Of a DNA stretch of 64,000 nt, positions 1-7,021 are shown piece by piece; within the stretch, counting starts at the first letter, position 1; every line of letters starts with the position of its first letter. The notes under the pieces are model-generated. The model was not told where the DNA came from. It was given only the letters and a program-made list of their open reading frames with translations, and ran no database searches. The position numbers were made by a program, and so were the translations under genes. Location: the NCBI RefSeq assembly GCF_014650875.1, contig NZ_BMVU01000014.1, positions 1-64,000 of the forward strand, written 5' to 3'. Source of the stretch: Streptomyces minutiscleroticus. Its GTDB lineage: Bacteria > Actinomycetota > Actinomycetes > Streptomycetales > Streptomycetaceae.

Positions 1-1
1 C

Positions 2-220
2 CTCCCGATGGGCCCGAAGCAGGCCGACCGGGCCGCCGCCGACCACTGGCTCGGCCTGGGCGCGGACCTGATCAGCTTCGGCCGCGCCTTCATCGCCGAC
101 CCCGACCTGATCGAACGGCTGCGCACCGGCCTGCCGATCGCGCCCGCCGACGAGACCACGTACTACCAGGGCGGCGACGCGGGCTACCTCACCTGCTCGG
201 CCTACCAGTACACCGCCTGA
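2..220 (+). CDS. Old yellow enzyme family oxidoreductase, 3' end only
   Basis: Only the last ~72 codons are present; the gene starts before the window. The fragment carries the closing part of an FMN-binding TIM barrel: GADLISFGRAFIADPDLIERL matches the phosphate-binding and final helix segment of alkene reductases and NADH:flavin oxidoreductases, and is followed by the family's TYYQGGDAGYL-type tail. Such enzymes reduce activated C=C bonds using NAD(P)H through FMN in the cytoplasm. Nothing in this fragment shows the substrate or the catalytic Tyr/His residues, which lie upstream. It ends in TGA, and a short inverted repeat follows at 367-386. The family call is firm; the physiological role is unknown. 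Confidence 0.75.
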   Translation, partial: LPMGPKQADRAAADHWLGLGADLISFGRAFIADPDLIERLRTGLPIAPADETTYYQGGDAGYLTCSAYQYTA

Positions 221-366
221 CCGGAGCCGGCAGGCGGGGCGGAACAGCTCGCCCGACCGGGCCTCACGCTTCCATGAAGCACGGCCGGCCTCACGCCTCA
301 CCAGGGTCCGACAGGACCGCGCCTGATCGAGGTAGTGACCGAACTTGTCGCCCCGCTCTCTCTCGC

Positions 367-386
367 CCCTGACGCCGACGTCAGGG
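367..386. promoter_or_regulatory. Perfect 8-bp inverted repeat upstream of the ABM gene
   Basis: CCCTGACG and CGTCAGGG flank a 4-nt spacer (375-378). The repeat lies 61 bp before the ATG at 448. It could be an operator for that gene or a weak terminator of the upstream reductase gene. There is no T-run, so the two readings cannot be separated. Confidence 0.35.
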
Positions 387-447
387 TTCACCGTGCACAT
401 GCAGGGTCGGTCCGGCTCTGCACCAGGACAAAGGATGAGAAGGAACA

Positions 448-876
448 ATGGATTCACCACAGGACAAGGCCGCCACCGCCGCAGACACGCACCCGTCTGC
501 CCGGACGGTCCTCATCGTCGCCGGCCGGGTCTTCGTCCCCGCCAGGGACGTCGAGACGTTCGTCGCCGAGGCGCAGGCGACGTACCCGATCGCCGCGGCG
601 AACCCGGGCAACGTACTGATCTCGTTCTGCGTGGAAGACGCAGCGGCCGGAACGGTCACGGTACTCGAGCAATGGGCGTCCCAGGAGGCGCTCGATCGCC
701 ACCTCGCCGCACCGGAGGTCATGGCGCTCTTCGCCAAGTGGAGCCCCCATATGCGCAATGAAGTGCGCAAGTACGACGCACTCAACGAGAGAGACCCCGA
801 GCCTGAGGCACCCGTCTTTGGGCGGACTGCGTCGACGCCGCTCCTGACAACCCGGCCTGGAAGGTTCGCCTGCTGA
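448..876 (+). CDS. Putative antibiotic biosynthesis monooxygenase (ABM) domain protein
   Basis: The 142-aa protein has one ABM-type ferredoxin-like domain at about residues 18-112. Typical elements are the first strand VLIVAGRVFVPARDVETFVAEA, the central NVLISFCVEDAAAGTVTVLEQW and the helix ALDRHLAAPEVMALFAKW. This is the layout of small quinol monooxygenases (YgiN-like) and of cofactor-free oxygenases of polyketide tailoring. No partner gene is adjacent, so a general quinone or reactive-carbonyl role is as likely as a biosynthetic one. The ATG at 448 is preceded by an AGAAGGAA ribosome site. The last ~25 residues fall outside the domain and are of low complexity; a small 3' frameshift is possible. 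Confidence 0.65.
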   Translation: MDSPQDKAATAADTHPSARTVLIVAGRVFVPARDVETFVAEAQATYPIAAANPGNVLISFCVEDAAAGTVTVLEQWASQEALDRHLAAPEVMALFAKWSPHMRNEVRKYDALNERDPEPEAPVFGRTASTPLLTTRPGRFAC

Positions 877-1227
877 GAGCTCCGCCGAGGAGGTCACTGC
901 GCTATGGCCTGCCGCCGCTGCATGATCTTCCGGAATCCACGCGACCCCCGCTGATCAAGCGTCGGCCGTTCCGTGTCCAGCCGGGCCCGTCGCCAGATCA
1001 CGAACCCGGGCTGGAGTACCAGCGTCCGTGCGCACGGGTGCGGGCGGCGCTCCCCGGTCGCCCGCACCCACTGCGCGCGCGTCCCGCACGGCCGCGCGCC
1101 GCGCACGGAAGAGCCCCACACCGTCCGCATCGCGGTGTGGGGCTCTTCCCCGTCGTGTCCGTCTGTCCGGGTCGTATCCGTCCGTGTGGTGTCCTCGTGC
1201 CGCGTACGTGGTCCGGGGTCCGCCCGC
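877..1227. other. Intergenic region between ABM gene and ftsY
   Basis: About 350 bp. It holds the ftsY terminator (1107-1149). A 16-codon ORF at 903-953 lies 10 nt after a GAGGAGG sequence, but nothing else supports it. No other feature was recognised. Confidence 0.5.
1107..1149 (-). terminator. Terminator of ftsY
   Basis: A perfect 17-bp stem (GGAAGAGCCCCACACCG at 1107-1123 with its complement at 1133-1149) closes a 9-nt loop. It sits ~80 bp beyond the ftsY stop on the minus strand. It has no T-tract, as is usual for Streptomyces hairpin terminators. Confidence 0.75.
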
Positions 1228-2436
1228 TCAGTCGCCGAGCAGCGCGTCCACGAACGCCTCGGGGTCGAACGGCGCCAGGTCGTCGGCGCCCTCGCCCAGG
1301 CCGACCAGCTTGACCGGCACGCCCAGCTCGCGCTGGACGGCGATGACGATGCCGCCCTTGGCCGTGCCGTCGAGCTTGGTCAGCACGATGCCGGTGATGT
1401 CGACCACCTCGGCGAACACCCGGGCCTGCACCAGGCCGTTCTGGCCGGTGGTGGCGTCCAGGACGAGCAGCACCTCGTCCAGCGGCGCGTGCTTCTCCAC
1501 GACCCGCTTGACCTTGCCGAGCTCGTCCATGAGGCCGGTCTTGGTGTGCAGGCGGCCCGCGGTGTCGATGAGGACGACGTCGGCGCCCTCCTGGATGCCC
1601 TCCTTGACCGCGTCGAAGGCGATGGAGGCGGGGTCGCCGCCCTCGGGGCCGCGCACGGTGCGGGCGCCGACGCGCTCGCCCCAGGTCTGCAGCTGGTCGG
1701 CGGCGGCGGCGCGGAAGGTGTCGGCGGCGCCGAGCACCACGTTCTTGCCGTCGGCCACCAGGACGCGGGCCAGCTTGCCGGTGGTGGTGGTCTTGCCGGT
1801 GCCGTTGACCCCGACGACCATCACGATGCCCGGGGTGTCCAGGCCGGACTCGGTGTTGACGGTGCGGTCGAAGTCCGGGACCAGCAGCGTCAGCAGCTCT
1901 TCGCGCAGCAGGCCGCGCAGTTCACCGGGGGTGCGGGTGCCGAGCACCTTCACGCGCTCGCGCAGCCGCTCGACCAGCTCCTGCGTGGGCTGGACGCCGA
2001 CGTCGGCGGTGAGCAGCGTGTCCTCGACCTCCTCCCAGGTGTCCTCGTCGAGGTGCTCGCGCGACAGGAGCGTGAGCAGCCCCTTGCCGAGCGCGTTCTG
2101 CGAGCGGGAGAGCCGGGCGCGCAGCCGTACGAGACGGCCCGCGGTGGGCTCGGGGACCTCGATCTCGGGGGCGCGGACGAACTCCTCGACGACCGGTGCC
2201 GACGGCTCGGTCTCGACGAGCGGGAGGTCCACCTCCTCGATCGTGCGGCGCGCTTCGTCGCGCGGCGTCTCGGCCTCGTCGCCGACGTGCGGCTCGGCCG
2301 GAGGGGCGGTGATGTCCGGCGTCGCGGGGGGAGCCTGCGGGGGCAGCCGCTTCTTGCGGCGGCTGCCGACCACGAGCCCGCCGAGCGCGCCGAACACGAC
2401 CACGGCGATGACTACAGCAAGGATGACGATTTCCAT
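1228..2436 (-). CDS. ftsY: Signal recognition particle receptor FtsY
   Basis: The SRP receptor GTPase docks ribosome-SRP complexes at the membrane and hands nascent membrane proteins to SecYEG. The 402-aa protein has an N-terminal hydrophobic segment (~1-24, then RRKKR), an acidic Pro/Glu-rich A region (~35-98), the helical N domain (~100-195) and the G domain. The GTPase motifs are GVNGTGKTTTTG at 209-220, DTAGR at 291-295 and TKLDG at 353-357. The N-terminal anchor is the actinobacterial form; E. coli FtsY lacks a true one. The gene is divergent from the NCS1 permease and ends at a strong hairpin. Length and motifs leave little doubt. Confidence 0.97.
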   Translation of the reverse strand: MEIVILAVVIAVVVFGALGGLVVGSRRKKRLPPQAPPATPDITAPPAEPHVGDEAETPRDEARRTIEEVDLPLVETEPSAPVVEEFVRAPEIEVPEPTAGRLVRLRARLSRSQNALGKGLLTLLSREHLDEDTWEEVEDTLLTADVGVQPTQELVERLRERVKVLGTRTPGELRGLLREELLTLLVPDFDRTVNTESGLDTPGIVMVVGVNGTGKTTTTGKLARVLVADGKNVVLGAADTFRAAAADQLQTWGERVGARTVRGPEGGDPASIAFDAVKEGIQEGADVVLIDTAGRLHTKTGLMDELGKVKRVVEKHAPLDEVLLVLDATTGQNGLVQARVFAEVVDITGIVLTKLDGTAKGGIVIAVQRELGVPVKLVGLGEGADDLAPFDPEAFVDALLGD

Positions 2437-2568
2437 AACTCACCCAGTATCGGCCATGGGCCTGCGGCGACCCCGCTTGTGACGTCCTCCGAAGGACATA
2501 TGCGACGCGAGGGGTCTACTCGGACCAACGTACGATGTTTACTCCCCCACATCCCTGGAGCCCCCTCC

Positions 2569-4035
2569 GTGAGTACCACCGCGCCCGCGCCCGGCGCCTC
2601 CGAGAGCACCCTGGAGACGCACGGCCTGGAACCCGTGCCGGAGGCGGAGCGCACCGCCTCCACCCGCGGCCTCTTCCCCACCTGGGTCGCCGCCAACATC
2701 AGCGTCCTGCTGCTGACCATGGGAGCGAGCCTGGTCGTCACCTACCGGCTGAACCTCTGGCAGGCCCTGGTCGTGGCCGCCGTCGCACCCGCCGTGTCGT
2801 TCGGCCTGGTCGGGCTGGTCGGCATCGCGGGCAAGCGGGGCGGTGCGCCCGGCATGGCCCTGTCCCGCGCGGTCTTCGGGCAGCGCGGCAACCTGCTGCC
2901 CGGGGCGCTGATCTGGATCGCCCGCTGGGGCTGGGAGACGATCAACGCAGTGACCGGCGCGTACGCCGTGCTCACCGTGCTCGACATCCTCTTCGGCGTC
3001 TCCGGCAGCACGCCGCTGGTCGTCGTCACGCTGCTGCTGTTCGTGGCCGCCACCTTCGCGATCTCGGGACTCGGCATCAACGCCGTGCAGCGGTGCAACA
3101 AGTACGCGACGTACCTGTTCGCCGTCTTCTCCGTGCTGGTCCTCGTGCACCTGCTGGTGAGCACCGACTGGGGCGCGGTCCTCGACCGGCCCGCCGGCTC
3201 CCTGCCGATGATGGTCACGGGCATCGGGCTGGTCGCCGCGGGCGGCATCAGCTGGGTGCCCTCCGCCCCCGACTTCACGCGCTACCTGCCGCGCGCGGCG
3301 TCCTCCCGGGCGGTCGTCGGGCACTCGGTCGGCGGCGCCGGCGTCGTCGTCCTGCCGATGGTGCTGATGGGCGCGGTCATGGCGGTCGGCACGCCGGACC
3401 TGGCCTCGGCGGCCGACCCGGTGTCGTTCCTCGGCGAGATCCTGCCGCTGTGGATCGCGGTGCCCTACCTGCTGATCGCCCTGGTCGGCATGCTGCTGAT
3501 CAACGCGATGTCGATGTACTCGGCCGGCTTCACCGCGCAGACGCTGGGCTTCAAGGTGCCCCGCCACTGGGCGGTGTCGGTCAACGCGGTGATCTCCCTC
3601 GTCCTCGGTGGCGTCCTGATGCTGGCCGCGACGAGCTTCATGGGCTCCTTCATCGCCTTCCTGTCGCTGCTCGCGGTGGCCTTCTCCGCCTGGGCGGGCG
3701 TCTTCGGCGCGGACATGCTGCGCCGGAGGGAGTACGACGCGGCGGCCCTGCTCGACACCACGCGCACCAGCGCCTACTGGTACCGGGGCGGATTCGGCCC
3801 GGCCGCGGTGGCCGCCTGGGCGCTCGGCCTCGGCTCGGGCCTGCTGTTCACCGCCTCGGAGTGGTTCACCGGCCCGCTGGCCACGGGCAACCCCGTGGGC
3901 GAGTACGGCCTGGGCTGGGTGGCCACGATCGTGATCTCGTTCCTCCTGTACACGGTCCTGCCCAAGCCGGCGGTCGCCGTTGCGCGGGGGCGGACGGCCC
4001 GGGGCGGGGAGCCGCCGGCGCGGCCGGGCACCTGA
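2569..4035 (+). CDS. NCS1-family nucleobase/cytosine permease
   Basis: This 488-aa inner-membrane transporter has about 12 hydrophobic helices. Family marks include GLFPTWVAANISVLLLTMGAS in helix 1, the GKRGGAPGMALSRAVFGQRGN loop, RWGWETINAVTGAY in helix 3 and SWVPSAPDFTRYLP, the NCS1 D(F/Y)xRYLP motif. NCS1 carriers import cytosine, purines, allantoin, hydantoins or thiamine precursors by cation symport; the substrate cannot be read from the sequence. The GTG at 2569 was chosen because CTGGAG lies 8 nt upstream and the protein then starts with a short Thr/Ala/Pro-rich cytosolic tail. The reading frame stays open for 1.6 kb upstream but that stretch is antisense to ftsY. Confidence 0.88.
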   Translation: MSTTAPAPGASESTLETHGLEPVPEAERTASTRGLFPTWVAANISVLLLTMGASLVVTYRLNLWQALVVAAVAPAVSFGLVGLVGIAGKRGGAPGMALSRAVFGQRGNLLPGALIWIARWGWETINAVTGAYAVLTVLDILFGVSGSTPLVVVTLLLFVAATFAISGLGINAVQRCNKYATYLFAVFSVLVLVHLLVSTDWGAVLDRPAGSLPMMVTGIGLVAAGGISWVPSAPDFTRYLPRAASSRAVVGHSVGGAGVVVLPMVLMGAVMAVGTPDLASAADPVSFLGEILPLWIAVPYLLIALVGMLLINAMSMYSAGFTAQTLGFKVPRHWAVSVNAVISLVLGGVLMLAATSFMGSFIAFLSLLAVAFSAWAGVFGADMLRRREYDAAALLDTTRTSAYWYRGGFGPAAVAAWALGLGSGLLFTASEWFTGPLATGNPVGEYGLGWVATIVISFLLYTVLPKPAVAVARGRTARGGEPPARPGT

Positions 4036-4225
4036 GACGGCCCCGCCGCCTCCCGACGGCGGATGAAAGGCCGATGCGGCGCCGCCGCCGGGACGCGTTC
4101 GACCCCCTCGAAGCCGTGCCGTCGGAGCGCGTCGCCCCCTTCGGGACCGTGCCGTCCGCGCGGGGGCCGGCGGGGCCGGGCCGGCACTCCCACCGCCGTG
4201 GCCGGCTCGTGCACAATCCCCTGCC

Positions 4226-5095
4226 ATGGCGATGATTCCGACGCGTGACGGCCGGCGGCTCGACCTGGCCGTGACCGGCCCCGAGGACGGGATTCCGCTG
4301 GTCTTCCAGCACGGCACCCCCGGCGGTGTGCCACCGTTCCGCCCCATCGAGCGGGCCGCCCATGAGCGGGGGCTGAGGTTCGTGACCTTCTCGCGTGCCG
4401 GGTACGGCACGTCCACCCGCGCGCCGGGGCGCGCCGTCGTGGACGTGGCGACCGACGTACGGGACGTGCTCGACCACCTCGGCGCTGCGCGCTGCCTGGT
4501 CGGCGGCTGGTCCGGCGGCGGGCCGCACGCCCTGGCCACCGCGGCACGGCTGGCCGGCCGGGTGGCCGGGGTCCTGGTCATCGCCGGTGTCGCGCCGTAC
4601 GGCCTGCCGGATCTGGACTTCCTGTCCGGGATGGGAGAGGGGAACGTCGAGGAGTTCGGGCTGGCCGCGCGGGGCGAGGCGGCGCTGCGCCCGCACCTGG
4701 AGAAGGAGGCGGCCGGGCTGCGCGACACCGGTGCGGCAGGGCTGCCGGCCGGTCTGGAGAGCCTGCTGCCCCCGGTCGACCGGGCGGTCCTGACGGAGGA
4801 GCTCGGCGAGGACCTGGCGGCGAACTTCGCGGAGGGGCTGCGGCTCGGCGTGGACGGCTGGGTCGACGACGACCTCGCGTTCACCAGGCCCTGGGGGTTC
4901 TCGCCGGAGGAGGTCACGGTGTCCGCCTTCGTCTGGCGGGGCACCGAGGACCTGATGGTGCCGTTCGCCCACGGACGCCGGCTCGCCGCGAACGTCCCGG
5001 GGGCCGTGGCCCACCTGGAGGACGGCGAGGGGCACCTCTCCCTGGCCGCGGGCGCCGCCGGCCGCATGCTGGACGAACTGGTCCGGGTGCTCTGA
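4226..5095 (+). CDS. Alpha/beta-fold hydrolase
   Basis: The 289-aa single-domain hydrolase has an HGTPGG oxyanion-hole motif (~29-34), a GWSGGG nucleophile elbow with Ser96, an acid candidate Asp242 in WRGTEDLMVP, and His270 in DGEGHLSL. These form the usual Ser-Asp-His triad of esterases, haloperoxidase-like and epoxide-hydrolase-like enzymes. The cap region (~125-215) is rich in Leu and Glu and gives no substrate clue. No good ribosome site precedes the ATG at 4226; a CACAAT hexamer 10 nt upstream could be a -10 box of a leaderless transcript. The gene stands alone, convergent with glcP. Confidence 0.85.
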   Translation: MAMIPTRDGRRLDLAVTGPEDGIPLVFQHGTPGGVPPFRPIERAAHERGLRFVTFSRAGYGTSTRAPGRAVVDVATDVRDVLDHLGAARCLVGGWSGGGPHALATAARLAGRVAGVLVIAGVAPYGLPDLDFLSGMGEGNVEEFGLAARGEAALRPHLEKEAAGLRDTGAAGLPAGLESLLPPVDRAVLTEELGEDLAANFAEGLRLGVDGWVDDDLAFTRPWGFSPEEVTVSAFVWRGTEDLMVPFAHGRRLAANVPGAVAHLEDGEGHLSLAAGAAGRMLDELVRVL

Positions 5096-5245
5096 GGCAC
5101 CGGTCCGTGGCCGACGCCGCTGCGGAACGGGCACCGGCTGGGGCGGGCGCCGACTTCGGGCGGACGCCGTGGGCCGGGCGGCCCGGGATTCCGTCCGAGC
5201 CCGCTCCCCGCTCCCGGCGCGCAGGACACCGCCGCCCCGCGGGAC

Positions 5246-5287
5246 GCCGCCGCCCCGGCCGGAACGGAGTCCGGCCGGGGCGGCGGC
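5246..5287 (-). terminator. Terminator of glcP
   Basis: A perfect 18-bp G/C stem (5246-5263 with 5270-5287) closes a 6-nt loop ACGGAG. It lies 63 bp past the glcP stop and may also stop convergent transcription from the hydrolase gene. Confidence 0.75.
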
Positions 5288-5350
5288 AAGGTACGAGGAG
5301 AGGGGCAGCGGGGACTTGGCCCTTCTCCCCGAGTGCGGGGAGCCCGCGGG

Positions 5351-6766
5351 CTAGCCCATCTCCTCCAGCGCCTTGCCCTTCGTCTCCTTGACGAACTTGA
5401 GCACGAAGGGGATGGAGAGCGCGGCGAAGACCGTGTAGATCACGTAGGTCACGGAGAGGTTCCAGTCGGCCAGCGACGGGAAGCTCGCGGTGATGGCCCA
5501 GTTGGCGATCCACTGCGCGGAGGCGGCCACGCCCAGGGCGGCGGCGCGGAGCCGGTTGGGGAACATCTCGCCGAGCATGACCCAGACGACCACGCCCCAG
5601 GACAGGGCGAAGAAGAGGACGAACACGTGGGCGGCGATCAGGGCGATCCAGCCCTGGGCGGCCGGCAGCTTGCCGTCGACCAGGTCGTAGGAGAAGGCCC
5701 AGGCCTCCAGTGCGAGGCCGATCACCATGCCGACCGAGCCGATGATCGCCAGCGGCTTGCGGCCGATGCGGTCCACGAAGATCATCGCGATCACGGTGCC
5801 GACGATGTTGATGATCGACGTCGTGAAGGAGTAGAGGAAGGAGTCGGTCGGGTCCACGCCCACCGACTGCCACAGCGTCGAGGAGTAGTAGAAGGCGACG
5901 TTGATGCCGACGAACTGCTGGAACACCGACAGGCCGATGCCGATCCAGACGATCGGCCGGAAGAAGAAGGTGCCGCCCATCAGGTCCTTGAAGCTGGACT
6001 TGTGCTCGCGGTGCATCGCCGTCTCGATCTCGGTGACGCGGGCGTCCAGGTCGATGTCGCCCTCGACCTCGGCGAGCACCTCGCGGGCGCGCTCCTTGCG
6101 GCCGACGGAGATCAGGAAGCGCGGCGACTCGGGGATCGCGAAGGACAGCAGGCCGTACAGGATCGCCGGGATCACCATGACGCCCAGCATGACCTGCCAG
6201 GCCTCCAGGCCCATCAGCTTGCCGCGCTGGTCGCCGTCGGCGGCGTTGAGGATGCCCCAGTTGACCAGCTGGGAGACCGCGATGCCGATGACGATCGCGG
6301 CCTGCTGGAAGGAGCCGAGCCGGCCGCGGTACGCGGCGGGCGCGACCTCGGCGATGTAGGCGGGGCCGATCACGGAGGCCATGCCGATGGCGAAGCCGCC
6401 GACGATCCGCCAGAAGGCGAGGTCCCACAGGGCGAAGGGCAGGGCCGAGCCGACGGCGCTGACCGTGAAGAGCACGGCCGAGATCTGCATGCAGCGGATA
6501 CGGCCGATGCGGTCGGCGATGCGGCCCGCGGTGGCGGCGCCGATGGCGGAGCCGATCAGCGCGATGGCGACGACCTGGGCCAGGGCCGCGGAGCCGATGT
6601 CGTACCGGTCGCGGATGGCCTCGACGGCGCCGTTGATCACGGAACTGTCGTAGCCGAAGAGGAAGCCGCCCATCGCGGCCGCCGCCGCGATGAAGATGAC
6701 ATGGCCGAGATGCTCGGGATGAGCCGTCCGGGCACCTGACTGAGGTGCGTGCGCTGCGCTGGTCAC
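5351..6766 (-). CDS. glcP: Major facilitator sugar transporter, probable glucose permease GlcP
   Basis: The 471-aa sugar:H+ symporter has 12 predicted helices. Sugar-porter signatures are GGFLFGYDSSVINGAV in TM1, RIADRIGRIRC after TM2, PESPRFLI after TM6, QQFVGINVAFYYSS in TM7 and DRIGRKPL in the TM8-9 loop. Its position next to smc is that of S. coelicolor glcP1 (recalled as SCO5578), the main glucose permease, which also supports glucose kinase-dependent carbon repression. The start is GTG 6766, with GAGGAG 6 nt upstream; the frame continues 54 codons further, but through the promoter region. The upstream gap contains promoter-like hexamers and two palindromes (6862-6901, 6945-6961), consistent with sugar-responsive control. 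Confidence 0.9.
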   Translation of the reverse strand: MTSAAHAPQSGARTAHPEHLGHVIFIAAAAAMGGFLFGYDSSVINGAVEAIRDRYDIGSAALAQVVAIALIGSAIGAATAGRIADRIGRIRCMQISAVLFTVSAVGSALPFALWDLAFWRIVGGFAIGMASVIGPAYIAEVAPAAYRGRLGSFQQAAIVIGIAVSQLVNWGILNAADGDQRGKLMGLEAWQVMLGVMVIPAILYGLLSFAIPESPRFLISVGRKERAREVLAEVEGDIDLDARVTEIETAMHREHKSSFKDLMGGTFFFRPIVWIGIGLSVFQQFVGINVAFYYSSTLWQSVGVDPTDSFLYSFTTSIINIVGTVIAMIFVDRIGRKPLAIIGSVGMVIGLALEAWAFSYDLVDGKLPAAQGWIALIAAHVFVLFFALSWGVVVWVMLGEMFPNRLRAAALGVAASAQWIANWAITASFPSLADWNLSVTYVIYTVFAALSIPFVLKFVKETKGKALEEMG

Positions 6767-6861
6767 GTGTACTCCTCGGGCCACCGGCGTCACTGCCGGG
6801 GGTAAGGGCGGGCCCTTCCAGTGGCGCACAACTTCACGCCGCTCACCACCTGAAGGTAAAA

Positions 6862-6901
6862 GCAACGTTGCAGAGACTATGCCTTCAAGTTTCGAAGTCA
6901 A
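6862..6901 (-). promoter_or_regulatory. Probable glcP promoter with overlapping operator palindrome
   Basis: On the minus strand TTGACT (6896-6901) and TAGTCT (6874-6879) are 16 bp apart, close to the Streptomyces vegetative consensus. Just downstream lies the perfect palindrome GCAACGTTGC (6862-6871), whose central CG resembles LacI-family operators. Binding there would block the start of transcription. No regulator gene is adjacent. Confidence 0.55.
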
Positions 6902-6944
6902 CAGTTCAATGCTGTGAGTTTTCAGCAATGGCGTGTCGCACTTG

Positions 6945-6961
6945 CGTTCAAGTCTTGAACG
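6945..6961. promoter_or_regulatory. Upstream inverted repeat of glcP
   Basis: CGTTCAAG and CTTGAACG flank a single T, a perfect 17-bp interrupted palindrome about 45 bp upstream of the -35 hexamer. With 6862-6871 it may form a two-site operator. It is also near the smc 3' end but has no terminator character. Confidence 0.45.
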
Positions 6962-7021
6962 TACAAGAAGATGCGCTCGCTCGCTGTCAACGACCGGCCA
7001 CCCAAAGTCCCCGGCGTCGGG

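Noticed and set aside
903..953. Tiny ORF of 16 codons after a GAGGAGG sequence
   Set aside because: Too short to judge, with no domain or conservation evidence; a chance purine run is likely.
973..2568. Long open frame continuous with the NCS1 permease gene
   Set aside because: It lies wholly antisense to ftsY; the translation shows the Leu/Gly/Asp-rich shadow pattern of high-GC antisense frames and a ribosome site marks GTG 2569 instead.
2539..5289. A 916-codon minus-strand open frame
   Set aside because: It is antisense to the permease and alpha/beta hydrolase genes and translates to Arg/Gly/Pro/Gln-rich sequence without domains.
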